DNA of 64,000 nucleotides from Isoetes taiwanensis (lineage: Eukaryota; Streptophyta; Lycopodiopsida; Isoetales; Isoetaceae), in NCBI GenBank assembly GCA_021234155.1, contig JAJEKV010000024.1:12250913-12314912 (forward strand), in the 5' to 3' direction. Both the position numbers and the translations under genes were made by a program. The notes under the pieces are model-generated. The model was not told the DNA's origin. It saw nothing but the letters and a program-made list of their open reading frames with translations, and searched no databases. How positions within the stretch are numbered: position 1 is the stretch's first letter; each line of letters opens with the position of its first letter. Positions 34,972 through 45,799 of the stretch are shown one piece after another.

Positions 34972-36404
34972 TTTAATTCGGACCCAAATGTTGGTAGAGG
35001 TAGAGATCGTGGAGAGCTTCGATGAAATCAAAGGAAGCATCAGCCTGAAGAAAGTTGGGATACAGATGATAGAACTATTGAGCAAAGGCAACAAAGTGGT
35101 AAGCTAAAGCTGCCACAATAATGGATCCCCCGCAACACCAAATGTTCATGTACGCTGCGGAAGCTCCACGTGATAGTGCTAAAGATGCTTCTATAGGTAA
35201 AATTCATGATAGCTTTGCTTTTATCTCATTGTCAGTAGCTGTCTACATACCTTGCGTCAGATTATTAGTGCATTTTATAAGTAACCATGATGGCTCATGG
35301 ATCAATCCATGTCCATCCCACCCTCTTACCAATATCTACTAGAGCTACTAGAGCGGTCTCCCATGTGCCTGTTGCAATCTCTCCCACTAGAACTATGCTC
35401 ATCCTCTAGCATTACAAGACCATAGAGCACATCAACCCATGGTGTCCAAGACCATACCGTCCAATGGTGTCCAAGTCATGCATGCCCCCATGGAGACTTG
35501 AACTTGAGCCCTGCTTTAATACCAAATGTAGCGTTCTTAACTAATATGCCTTAACCAACTAGGCAAAATCGTCTAGACTTTTATGACTAGTCACTTCTAC
35601 CCATTTATGCCAGTGTCTCGGGAATGCCCATAGGCACATTCAAGGATCGAATACTTGAGCTGTCAACTATGGTCCCGTTATTACATCTTGGCTAATTCAG
35701 TAGACCAATTCAATGCATAGTAGCCATGACAAACGAGCTCGTATGGTGGATGAACAGAGGCTGACGGACGTTGACAAAGAAACAGACAGACCTTAAGGAT
35801 TAGAATGCAAAGGTACTTATGAAAAGAGTTCTCAATAGTTTAGTTTGTTATGCGATCTGAAGACTCCACAAATGTTGGTAAATAACCATGTTTCAAACTG
35901 AAAAATGGTAAGAAGAGCAAAGTAAATCCTTTTGTTGGTGCATAATATGCTGGCTGCATAGCCAAGTTTATAAATATATAGGGGCTACAATTGAATGAAC
36001 TAAATGTGTACATAGTGGCAGCATTTTTTCCTTCATTAGATTCCATATAGGCTACAATAGTATCTACTTTGCTGTGATGCATTGCAGAAGGACGAGTCTA
36101 TTATAGAACCTTGCGATATGGGCACTTGGGAAGGGCAATGCCGTTGTACCCTTTGATCAAACCTCGTCTTACTCCATTGTCTCGTGGTAGTACTTAGTAA
36201 ATCAACCTCTCCAAGAAGAAATAGCTTTTCTAAACCCCCTATTTTAGACAGAAAAGGAAGGACGAGGTTAATTTCAAGCAGAAAATCTTGAGAAAGAAAA
36301 GAATAAACATTGGTAATGTGTTGGTTGTGATAAACTTTGAACTCTGTCCTTTTGAAATGGGATCCAGTTGTGAATCTTATTTGCAGAAACAATCCGGTTC
36401 AAAA
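34972..36404. other. Intergenic DNA
   Basis: No gene was recognised. The frame 35121-35342 is short and has no motif. A tRNA-like SINE remnant lies at 35492-35565. The right edge carries the target site of the LINE that starts at 36421. Confidence 0.5.
35492..35565 (-). repeat. tRNA-like SINE remnant
   Basis: On the minus strand tgcctagttgg (35555-35565) fits the polymerase III A box, and about 50 bases downstream agttcaagtctcc (35492-35504) resembles the B box with two changes. The spacing matches that of the better preserved SINE-like repeat at 57990. The rest of the unit is not delimited. Confidence 0.45.
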
Positions 36405-36474
36405 TTATAAATTCCTGTCGGTATAGCATCAGCACCTTTGCTGCTGTTTTCAGTTCCGGATTTATCCGTTTTTT

Positions 36475-38139
36475 ATGTCGGCCATAATGGCTTCCTCGTC
36501 TAGAACACATGCACAAGCTCCTGCTTCAATCTCTGACCGGAGTCTGGTAATCCGTGATAATCCTTTGGCTCTCCAGTCCAGCCTTGATCAAGTTGCTGGT
36601 GCTCCAGATCTTTCTCCTTCTGATTTTTCTGAATTGCCATCTAATAAGAATGCTTCTAGACCTCCTGCTCCACCCACTGCAAATCCTCGCCCGTCGGCAT
36701 GGAAGCCTTCCACATCCGGTGATGGAATATCTCGAATGCGCTTTAGTGAATGGATCAAGAAGGACGTCTCTTCTGCAGTGGCAGCATCTCGCATTTCCAG
36801 TGCGATTGATCTTATGGTCCAGGATAACAAGAAAGATCTCAGTAATCTTCTGGGGGAGCTTAAGGCAAGGGAGTCTCAATTGAACCTTCAGTTGCCTCCA
36901 GTGGATGTGTTCTATCAGGCAGATGTGTGTAAGAATACCCTTCAGGCATCAGGTTATGGTGTGGCAGAGATTGATCATGAATTGCATAAAAAGTGTATTG
37001 GCAATCTTGTCTCTTCGGCTGTGGTGGCACATTATACTGGTGCTTATCTGGATTCTAGGAAACTTGGCTACTGGTTGACAGGCCATCTTCGTAGAATTGG
37101 GCTACCTGCTTACCGCACATTGAAGATGTTGGATAAGAAGTTCTTTTTAATTGTTTTTGATGATGCGGATGCTGTGGATAAGCTTATGGCTCGCGGTGTG
37201 GACCCGATGTGGAGCGACTATATCTTATATCAACCATACTCTCCTGGCTTTACTCCTGGTATGTTGACTGCTGTAAAAATGCCTTGCTGGTTTTCAATTC
37301 CCAACTTGCCTCCTGATCTTCTCTTGTCTCTCATTAATATTGCTAATGCACTGGGCACACACCTGTCCCATTCTATAGTTGATGGTGCTAAGATATGTGT
37401 GTCTCTCCCATGTGGTCGTGCCTTACCTGACTGTGTTGTTGTTAAAAGTGGCCCTCTGTTTTTCAAATTTGGATTGCAGCTACTTAATGGTCCTCAACTT
37501 GCCTTGCTCTTTCCCCATCTTGCCATGTTTGATACTTTTCGAGTTCAAAGAGATCGGTCTGTGCCAAGCCCTGTCACACCTCCAGCTCCATCTGCTAATG
37601 TTCCTCCTTCGCCCCCTGCACATGTAGGTTCTTTTCCTCGGGCTGAAGGGAGGGAGAACATTGTTGGCCATGTGGCTGTGTCTCAACCTAGCCCTGTTAC
37701 TGATGTTCTAAGTGATGCCGCCCGAGCGAAGTTGCAAAAAATTCAAGAGGCCCAAGAGCGTAGGGAGCAAGATGGGTGGCAAAAGGTGAATCTGAAGAAG
37801 GCTGCTAGGAATAAATATTTGCAATCTATCTCTCAAGCTGGAAGGGTAGAGCAGAGCGGGGGCTCGCCCTTGCCAAGTGTGCCTCAATCTGCCGAACAAT
37901 CTGCTATGTTGTCACCTTCCCCAGAAGTAACTAGACATAATGGGAGGGTGGGGCAGAGAGGAGGCTCGCCCTCGCCAATTAATGACAGACACGATGGAAG
38001 GGTGGAACAGAGCGAAGGCTCCCCCTTGCCAAGTTTGAAATTGCACTGGGCTGACCTACCTGTTGATACTTGTGACATGGAGGTTACAGAGATTGAGACA
38101 ATGGGAATGGAAATTGAACGTCAACCTGTGAACACATGA
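36475..38139 (+). CDS. LINE ORF1 protein (DUF4283-type)
   Basis: The 554-residue protein begins MSAIMASSSRTHAQ. The middle (about residues 185-320) has the DUF4283 pattern found in plant L1 ORF1 proteins, including HLRRIGLPAYRTLKMLDKK, then FDDADAVDKLM and MPCWFSIPNLPPDLL. It should bind the LINE RNA. I see no C-terminal CCHC knuckle, which many plant ORF1 proteins have. Instead the tail holds three imperfect repeats of GRVEQSGGSPLPS (about 37845-38035). The stop codon overlaps the ORF2 start as ATGA. Confidence 0.9.
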   Translation: MSAIMASSSRTHAQAPASISDRSLVIRDNPLALQSSLDQVAGAPDLSPSDFSELPSNKNASRPPAPPTANPRPSAWKPSTSGDGISRMRFSEWIKKDVSSAVAASRISSAIDLMVQDNKKDLSNLLGELKARESQLNLQLPPVDVFYQADVCKNTLQASGYGVAEIDHELHKKCIGNLVSSAVVAHYTGAYLDSRKLGYWLTGHLRRIGLPAYRTLKMLDKKFFLIVFDDADAVDKLMARGVDPMWSDYILYQPYSPGFTPGMLTAVKMPCWFSIPNLPPDLLLSLINIANALGTHLSHSIVDGAKICVSLPCGRALPDCVVVKSGPLFFKFGLQLLNGPQLALLFPHLAMFDTFRVQRDRSVPSPVTPPAPSANVPPSPPAHVGSFPRAEGRENIVGHVAVSQPSPVTDVLSDAARAKLQKIQEAQERREQDGWQKVNLKKAARNKYLQSISQAGRVEQSGGSPLPSVPQSAEQSAMLSPSPEVTRHNGRVGQRGGSPSPINDRHDGRVEQSEGSPLPSLKLHWADLPVDTCDMEVTEIETMGMEIERQPVNT

Positions 38140-41100
38140 ACATACTCTCATGGAATGTCCGGGGCATAGCTTCTTCGCCCTGCAAGAGAAGCCGCCTAGC
38201 TTTGTATCTTGGGAAGTTGTCGGCTGATTTCTATTGCCTTCAAGAACATAAATGTTGTAGAGGTGATATACAAAAGTTGGTTGGTTTGTTTGGTTCTCAA
38301 TATAATGTCCTCGTCTCTGCTGCTGGCTCCTCTAAGGCCGGTGTTCTTACAGCATGGAAGTCATCCATCAATGTCACTTTCACAAAGACAGATGCCTTTG
38401 GACGATGGATTATTGTCAAGTGGAAGGATCAAGGTCAAGAATGGGGTTTGGTTAACATTTATGCGCACAATAGACCAAGTCAAAGAGGGGCTTTATGGGC
38501 TGCATTGAGAAGCAAACTATGTAGACTTGGCCATGATGTAGCTTGGTTGTTAGTGGGTGATTTCAACATGGTTGAACGTGAGGCTGACAGGAGCGGAAGG
38601 GGGTCAGCAGTAGTGCAAGGTTTTGAACGTGATCAGTGGGTGCGCCTCCTTCATGACTGTGGGCTTACAGAAATTGAGGGCGATTCATCTTTTACTTGGT
38701 GTAATGGCTGGATTGGTGTTGGTAGGGCATATGCCCGTCATGATAGAGGCTATTTCAATGCTCATGCGGCTCATGATCTCTCGAATTTCCGTAGGCATAA
38801 CCTTTTGGATGGTTCTATCTCTGATCACCATCCCCAACTTTTCTCCTGCAATGTGGCTAACTGTCGGAGACCAACCAGAACTTATTTCAAGTTTAATGTC
38901 ACGTTCTTAGAGAATGTGGACTTTCAAGTTCGCTGTCAGCACGCTTGGTCCCAAGCATTTTCCTCTAGAAGAGGCATGGCTGGTTTAGTTGCAGCTCTTT
39001 CTGCTGTTAAGTCTCTCGCTAAGGAATGGGGCAGAGTGCGAGCATTAGAGACAAGAGAGCAACTTTCTGCATTGTATGGTGAACTTGCGACTTGTCGTTC
39101 TCTTGTTCCCTCTGATGGGGCCAGAGAAAAGCTAGTTCTTTCACGAATTAAACTGCTGGAAAATGAACAGGTTCGGCATGCTCGAGTGAAGGCTGGTTTG
39201 CAATGGTTCAAAGATGGGGATAGGTGTACTCGCTTTTTCTTTGTAGCATCCAAAAGGAGAAGGCAGGCAACATCTGTCCACTCCCTCCAGCTTCTTGGTG
39301 GCTCTCTTATCTCTGACCCTGTGCAACTCAAGCAATATCTTTTTGATCATTTCTCTTCCTTCTTTGCTCAGCACCCCATGCCATTCCAGGAGGATATGCA
39401 GACTGCTGTGTTGTCTAATGTACATCCAATTATTTCTGCTGAGAAAAAGAGATTGCTTGAATCGAATATCACAAGAGAGGACTTGAAGGAAGCTGTGTTT
39501 CATTTGAAGCATGATAAGTGTCCTGGTCTTGACGGCTTCCCTATTGAGTTCTTTCAAGCTTGCTGGCCTTGGCTCAATAATGATGTCTATGCTGCTTTTT
39601 GTGACTTTCAGCATTCGCAAATCTTAGATAAGATCCTCAACACTGGATGCATCTCTCTCATTCGAAAGTGCAAAGAGCCTAGATCCATTTCTGACTGGCG
39701 TCCTATCACCTTGCTCTCATCTGTCTACAAAATATTTGCTAAAGCCCTGGCTGACAAGGTACGCAACATCTTAGCTGAATCAATTTCTTCTACACAGTCT
39801 GGCTTTCTCCCTGGCCGATGCATCTTGAACAATGTTGCGGCTGCATATGAGGGCATGTATTGGGCTCGCTTGCAGGGTCATCAAGTGGTGTTCCTCAAAC
39901 TAGACTTTGCTAAAGCCTATGACAGTGTGGATTGGGTATTTTTGGAGAAATGCCTTCTTGCTTTGGGTTTTGGAGAGGCATTCACCCGTGATGTTATGAA
40001 GCTTCATGTGTCGGCACGGTCTACAGTGCTTTTTCAAGGTGAGCCATCCCAGATCTTTACTGTTGGTCGGGGGATCCGACAGGGTTGTCCTTTGGCGCCC
40101 TTGCTCTTCACTATTGTTGCAGAAGTGTTGTCTCAACTCTTTGATGTTGCAGCTCGAGAAGGTGTCATCCAGGGTCTGCCCATGTTGGATGGTTCTCAGG
40201 AGGTGTGTAATCAGTATGCTGATGACACTTTCCTTTTTCTTATGGCCAATGATGAAAATCTCCATAATGCTAAGCTGCTCCTAGATACTTTCTCCCTGGC
40301 CTCTGGAGTTCTTGTGGGTTGGAGAAAGTGCACTGCTCTATGGACACTGGATAGTGCTGTTCCCTCTTGTATTCTTGACTATCCTTGGACGGTGCTTCCT
40401 CATGGTCAATCCACAAAGCTTTTGGGCATTCCTGTGGGGGTGCATGTTTCTGCCTCATGTGCTTGGGATGAGATCATTAAAGGTCTTGAGAAACATCTGT
40501 TCTGGTGGAAGGTGGCTAAGTTATCTTTGCCTGGTAGGATCACAGTTGCAAGGTCCGTCCTCAGCAACACCCATGTCTATATGGCATCTGTCTTACTGGC
40601 TCCTCAATGTAAGATGAATGAGATCGTCTGTATTGTCAGGAATTTCATCTGGGGTGGTACATCAGAAGGTGCTGTTGTTAAGGTATCCTGGGCTAAGTGC
40701 ATCAAGCCTAAGGCGGCTGGTGGGCTTGGAATGTTGGACTTCCGTCTGCAAAGCCAGGTCATGATTTCAAAGTTCATTTGGAGGCTCCTCCTCGATAAAG
40801 ATGACTCTCCTGGCTTAAGGTTGGTGCGGCAATCACTTCTGCAGTGTCTTCCCTTTCACAAGGCAACTATTAAGCCTAGTCTCCCATGGGCCTTGTTGTA
40901 TCCCCTGCATCCATATCCAAATGCTTCCCCATTCCTTAAAGGTCTACTTGCTTCCTGGGATGCGGTTAGATCTTTATTCCATGTTAATCCCCAAGCGTGT
41001 GCTTCATTGTCAATGTCATGTTGGTGGCTTCCCCTGCAAGGTATGCATGATCAGCAGCCTTTATGTGCACTTGTACATCCAAAGACCCAACGGCGTTGGC

Positions 41101-41828
41101 GGCTAGCTGGGGTTTTAACGATTGCAGCTTGGTATGATTCTGGTCATCTTCTGTCATGGGAGGCTTTTCAGACGAGATTTCTGTTATACAGATGGGATCG
41201 GCAAATCTGGGCTAGGGTGGCTGATTTTTTGCCATCCAATGTGCAGCAACCACAGGCCGATGTGCCTATTTGGATATGTGATGCATGTCTTAAGCCAGAA
41301 AAGTTTGTTTCTTCCATGTACAGGCTGCTTTTAGATTGTGAGCCTCTTCCCCCATCCCAGCACTGGCATCTTCAGGTTCCTCAACCACAGTGGAGAAGTG
41401 TTTGGATGTGGACATGGGATAAATTGCTCCACCCTAAAGTGTCAGCGTTGCGATGGCAAATTCTCCATAGATGTGTTCGAGTGAATGCCTTGGTTCACAA
41501 GATGAATCCTAGAGTCTCAGATCGTTGCCTCTGTGGCCAACGTGTTGAAACTATTGAACACTGCTTCTTCTTGTGCGATCATCTACGGCTTTCTTGGGAG
41601 TGGTTGTTCACTCTTTTCAGTGTGTCTCTCACTAGCCAGGAGATCCTACTTGCACTTTATCCCCCTGTTTGGCCTAGCTTGCGTAAGCGGGCATTTCATC
41701 TTGCTTCTAGTTGGATTTTGTGGTGTATCTGGCAGAGGCGACGGTTGTGGATTTTCCAAGGTGCACACATCTCTGATCATCAGGTTCTCCATTGTGCTCA
41801 GCAGAAGATCACTAAAGCTTATCGTTGA
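38136..41828 (+). CDS. LINE ORF2 protein (endonuclease and reverse transcriptase)
   Basis: The 1230-residue protein begins MNILSWNVRGIAS, the usual start of the apurinic-type endonuclease. Catalytic boxes are CLQEHK, LLVGDFNMVE (about residue 140) and SDHHPQ (about 230). The reverse transcriptase (about 470-740) has DKCPGLDGFP, SGFLPGRCIL, KLDFAKAYDSVDW, GIRQGCPLAPLLF and the catalytic NQYADDTFLF near residue 695. A zf-RVT region lies near 1100-1160 (SALRWQILH, then CLCGQRVETIEHCFFLC). The length and order are those of a complete plant L1 ORF2. It nicks target DNA and copies its own RNA. The start codon overlaps the ORF1 stop by four bases, suggesting termination-reinitiation. Confidence 0.95.
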   Translation: MNILSWNVRGIASSPCKRSRLALYLGKLSADFYCLQEHKCCRGDIQKLVGLFGSQYNVLVSAAGSSKAGVLTAWKSSINVTFTKTDAFGRWIIVKWKDQGQEWGLVNIYAHNRPSQRGALWAALRSKLCRLGHDVAWLLVGDFNMVEREADRSGRGSAVVQGFERDQWVRLLHDCGLTEIEGDSSFTWCNGWIGVGRAYARHDRGYFNAHAAHDLSNFRRHNLLDGSISDHHPQLFSCNVANCRRPTRTYFKFNVTFLENVDFQVRCQHAWSQAFSSRRGMAGLVAALSAVKSLAKEWGRVRALETREQLSALYGELATCRSLVPSDGAREKLVLSRIKLLENEQVRHARVKAGLQWFKDGDRCTRFFFVASKRRRQATSVHSLQLLGGSLISDPVQLKQYLFDHFSSFFAQHPMPFQEDMQTAVLSNVHPIISAEKKRLLESNITREDLKEAVFHLKHDKCPGLDGFPIEFFQACWPWLNNDVYAAFCDFQHSQILDKILNTGCISLIRKCKEPRSISDWRPITLLSSVYKIFAKALADKVRNILAESISSTQSGFLPGRCILNNVAAAYEGMYWARLQGHQVVFLKLDFAKAYDSVDWVFLEKCLLALGFGEAFTRDVMKLHVSARSTVLFQGEPSQIFTVGRGIRQGCPLAPLLFTIVAEVLSQLFDVAAREGVIQGLPMLDGSQEVCNQYADDTFLFLMANDENLHNAKLLLDTFSLASGVLVGWRKCTALWTLDSAVPSCILDYPWTVLPHGQSTKLLGIPVGVHVSASCAWDEIIKGLEKHLFWWKVAKLSLPGRITVARSVLSNTHVYMASVLLAPQCKMNEIVCIVRNFIWGGTSEGAVVKVSWAKCIKPKAAGGLGMLDFRLQSQVMISKFIWRLLLDKDDSPGLRLVRQSLLQCLPFHKATIKPSLPWALLYPLHPYPNASPFLKGLLASWDAVRSLFHVNPQACASLSMSCWWLPLQGMHDQQPLCALVHPKTQRRWRLAGVLTIAAWYDSGHLLSWEAFQTRFLLYRWDRQIWARVADFLPSNVQQPQADVPIWICDACLKPEKFVSSMYRLLLDCEPLPPSQHWHLQVPQPQWRSVWMWTWDKLLHPKVSALRWQILHRCVRVNALVHKMNPRVSDRCLCGQRVETIEHCFFLCDHLRLSWEWLFTLFSVSLTSQEILLALYPPVWPSLRKRAFHLASSWILWCIWQRRRLWIFQGAHISDHQVLHCAQQKITKAYR

Positions 41829-42373
41829 TCATCTCTAGCTGATGATAAAAAAGAGATAATTTGGCAGACGTATTTACGGTGTTCTTCTTATGCATAGACG
41901 GGTGTTTTTGCCTAGTTGGGTCAGCCTATCCACTAGGATTTTATTCCTGTCTGTGCATTGTGTATTGTGCCTTTGTTCTTGTTAATAAAAAGAGCCTCAC
42001 GTCCTTCAAAAAAAAAAAAAAATTTATAAATTCCTGTCGAGTAAGAAAACTATAAGAAATTTTTCACAAACAACTTGAACTTCCCACTGTTGCTAGAGCA
42101 ACCATCACAAGCAACTTGAACTTCTTAGCAGATAAAGAGGGCAACTACCCAATGCATCAAACATCTTGTTTTAATGGTATTTTGGTAATTTTCCCCAAAT
42201 ACTATTCTATTATATTCTTAATCCAATGTGTTCCAAGCTTTATTTGAAGTCTCTAATCCAGGATAGCAACTTTATCTGGCCAAAAGATTATGTAATAGGT
42301 AACGGCCAAGAGGAGGCCATTTCGCATGGTAAGTAGCCTGCTCTTGGCTTCCATAAACAGATATGGGCAATTT

Positions 42374-42477
42374 GTTCCTATATGTGTTAAGAGAATGTCC
42401 AATTTGTAAGAAATCTGGCCAATCTGTTCCTATATATGTTAAGCGAATGTCCAATTTGTTTGACCCTAGAGAACATT
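42374..42477. repeat. 52-bp tandem duplication
   Basis: gttcctatatgtgttaag at 42374 recurs as gttcctatatatgttaag at 42426, and gaatgtccaatttgt follows both. Two units of 52 bp differ by a few bases. Confidence 0.75.
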
Positions 42478-43086
42478 GTTATTCCTGCGAGGGCTGTATT
42501 TTTTGGGTTGTCCCTAGAGGGGCAAACTCTCATTTAAGTGGGTTTGTGGCATATCCTAGATATATACTGGAATATGCCTAGGATATGTTGGTGACTGCTC
42601 CAAACTTGTTATTCCCTGTAAACTGGCGGTCACTTGTGCGAGTTAGGGCTTTTCTATAGGGATCTGCAGAAATTTTAGGATCAAACAATGCCGATTCTAA
42701 TCCAATCCAAACCTCAAATCCGCCCTCGAATCAGCTAAGCAGGCTGCAAATCGGCTCCAATCTGCAGCAGAAACCAATTCATCAGTTGGGCAGTTCTGTT
42801 ATAGGTGGACCAGGGCAGTTTAATTTGATACCTCATCTCCAATCCGCATTGGGGGGTACGAAAGACTATAAGTACTACTAATTTTTGGCCAGATATACTT
42901 GTGATCAGAAAACGAAATTGGTAGAATAAAAATGGAACAGAAAAAAGGGCGATGAACTCAAAAATCTGACATCAGTTGCATTATTTTGTGGTTGAATTTA
43001 GGTTTGGAGTTGCTGAACAAGGGGTCCGATTGATGGGCCCTTGTTTGAATGTGCCGAAATTGAAGCTTTGTGGCTATGGCGGAGGG

Positions 43087-43860
43087 GGCCGGTATGTGGA
43101 TTTAGAAGACAATGCAGGCCAATTGGATGGTATGCTTGGAACAGACACAATCTCTTTGAAAACAGATCTCTGGACAAAGCTTTACAGAGTAGAAAAAATT
43201 GGGGATTAGATCTTCTGTGCAATGTATGGGATTTCGACATCGCTTATGCAGCATTGGCAGTGGTATTTGAAGATTAGAGTCATTTCTGGTCTGTGTGGCG
43301 CATCCATTGAGGGCTATTGAGTTTTTTATGATTAAAACTGGCATCTGTAAGAGCTTCTTTTTGTACTCCTTATTTCCCTGAGCTTGATTTTTGTTTCCAA
43401 GTATGCCTTAGATGAACATAGTCCAGATGGATGGTACTTAGCAAGAACATGGTCTATATAGTTGCGTTAGCAAAGTTTATAAGCTATTTTCAACTGAGTG
43501 AAAGCCAGTGGTATATTGGAGGATTGAGGGGCCGGTAAGTGGATTTAGAAGACAATGCAGGCCAATTGGATGGAATGCTTGGAACAAGGCACAATTTCTT
43601 TGAAAATGACATCTAGGCAAAGCTTTACAGAGCAGAAAAAATTGGGGATTAAATATTCTGTGCGATGGATGGGATTCTGTTCCGACATCACTTATGCAGC
43701 ATTAGCAGTGATATTTGAAGATTGGAGTCATTTCTGGTCTGTGTGGCGCATCCATGGAGCTTTTTATGATTAAAACTGGTTTCTGTAAGAGCTGTTTTTT
43801 GTTCTCCTTATTTCTTTGAGCTTGATTTTGGTTTCTAAGTATGTCTTATCTAATATGTGA
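43087..43860. repeat. 443-bp tandem duplication, second unit partial
   Basis: The block starting ggccggtatgtggatttaga (43087) recurs at 43530 with about 90-95% identity by eye and runs to about 43850. The end of the first unit (43411-43520, gatgaacatagtccagatgg onwards) also occurs at 61974-62080, so part of the unit belongs to a dispersed repeat. The frames within it (YGGGGRYVDLEDN and others) are broken in the second copy. Confidence 0.75.
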
Positions 43861-44153
43861 TAATGAACAGAGGTTATAGATCTATAAATATTGAATTAGG
43901 GAATTTATTTAGTAAAAGGAGTCATTTAGTAAGGACAAGCAGTGCACAGTTTGAGCATGTTGAAAGAAAGTGAGAAAATACTTGCTTCTGATACAATTTA
44001 AGGTTAAAACATCAAGTACAGAGCTCGGGGGAGTGGTCCACATGAATAAGCAGTGGGGCTAAATCATGAAGAGCAAGAGATTAAGGGCTAGAATCTAAGA
44101 TCACAACAATGGCAAAAGCAAAGAAACAAAATACCAACAACATATATTACTAA

Positions 44154-44190
44154 TACAAGAAATTTATCGCGGCGGCCCAAGGCCGCCGCG
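44154..44190. repeat. GC-rich hairpin next to a shared 16-base word
   Basis: cgcggcggcc (44168-44177) and ggccgccgcg (44181-44190) form a perfect 10-bp stem with a caa loop. The preceding acaagaaatttatcg also precedes a degraded version (tggcagcccc) at 24240-24264, just left of the Pack-MULE. The two may be ends of one fold-back or MITE family. Confidence 0.6.
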
Positions 44191-45689
44191 AACATTTCTC
44201 TTTCATGCCCTATTGTCTCATGTTCGTATGCCCATGGGATAGATGGGTGTTGTGATCAACCATGATAGTCTTAGATATTGTGATCGATGACCATGGGACC
44301 ATGATAGTCTTCTGTTTTTAGCATGGATGGAGAACATCCATAGCTAATAGCTTGATTGCAAGGTTATCATGCGATGGTTTTGTATCCTCTCTTTCTTTCT
44401 CCCTTTTTGCATATTTGAGAAATGTAGCTTGAATGATTGCAACCACAAAGTTGCATATAAATATTTTTGAAAGCATGTGCACCATGGGGTCATAGAACAA
44501 GTGAGGCAGGTCTTAAAATGTTTGGAAAGGATATAAGAAGATAACATAAATATATGTAACAGACATCATTTATCTTGAGCAATTTCCAAATTACGTGCTA
44601 GTTTAGGAGCCATGCAGACAAATTTGGGTCACAAGTAGATGGCATCATCGGGAGATATAGATGCAGATGTGCAATTAACCATGTAAACCAATGATTTCAC
44701 TATATATTCAATTGGTTGCACCCGACAGTCAAAACTAGCACAATAACCGTTATCGGCCCTCACATTGTTCATCATTTCTTCATGCCACTAGCAAGAGCCA
44801 GTCTCTGCATCTTTCTCTGGTGTTAAAATTGGAACTAAGATAATGAGCTAAAATGATGTATATGTCCAATCTAGTAGAGGTTCAATATAAAAAAGGTCAA
44901 GATTCTTGATCCCCTGGAAAGGCGAAGCCCTTGCTGCGGCATTAGCTCTGCAGGATTAAGTAGGCGACTGCAAAGGAATAAAGTCATCCTTGTTAATCAA
45001 GCTTAGCAATGCATAAAGTAGCATGTTCTACAATTTATATCTTGCCTTAAATGTATTCTAAAAACAATGTCATATCCCTGGGCACTTTCATTATGAATTA
45101 ACAATAGGATGCAACTCTAGGCTAACTTTTGCCAACTAGGCATTTTATGAATAATTGTTGCATTAGAACAATGACAGCTTTGACAGAAAAAATATTGAAC
45201 AAACCTGCATCATATTATCTCAACAATATTGATAATTTGATATGCACAAGGTGTAAGCTAAAACAAATGTTAATCAAACTCAAAAAACAAAGTGCACTTC
45301 AACTCTCCACAATAATCTGTTGCAAGTTTGAATTCGACAAACAAAGATCAGATAAACAAAGAGCTTGATGGTTTTTTCTATATCCTTCTCACTCAATAGC
45401 CTGTTCAATTTGGTTCTATTTAGATAAGCATGTAGAGCTATAATATGACAGGAAGTTATGCACTTAACACTTAAAAAAGGTAAAACACTTACTTATTTAA
45501 CTCAAGTGCAATGAAGAAAATAAGCAAAGGGGAACGCTTTTAACTCTTATTAAAAAGGAGCTCACATACTCTCCTGCAGAAGCAAAGCACATAGAACTAT
45601 TAAAATTAGAATGGAAGAAAGATGCAAAAAATGGAATACATAGCCAGGAGTAAAAATGTGCTCTCAAATATATGAACGAAAAGGATTTA

Positions 45690-45799
45690 ACCTCAGCTCT
45701 GCAATAATATTCGGAGATAGATTTGACACAATCCAGAACTTGCAAGGGATTTCCAACATTCGCTTTGTTGATATAAAAAAATGACTCTTCTACTTGCAT
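45690..45799 (-). other. Exon-like open frame, unrecognised
   Basis: The minus strand reads MQVEESFFYINKANVGNPLQ, continuing to YYCRAE, followed by a possible donor (ag then gttaaatcc) at about 45690; the codons after it become Phe/Ser-rich, as expected of intron. The composition looks like real protein, but I cannot name the family. No matching exons were found nearby. Confidence 0.3.

Larger units (their letters stand above)
36421..42022 (+). mobile_element. Full-length L1-type LINE with both ORFs open
   Basis: The element is flanked by a perfect 16-bp target duplication ttataaattcctgtcg (36405-36420 and 42024-42039), has a 54-base 5' leader, ORF1, ORF2, a 3' untranslated region and a 15-base poly(A) (42008-42022). 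Both ORFs are uninterrupted. Perfect target repeats and open frames show a recent insertion that may still be capable of movement. Confidence 0.93.
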
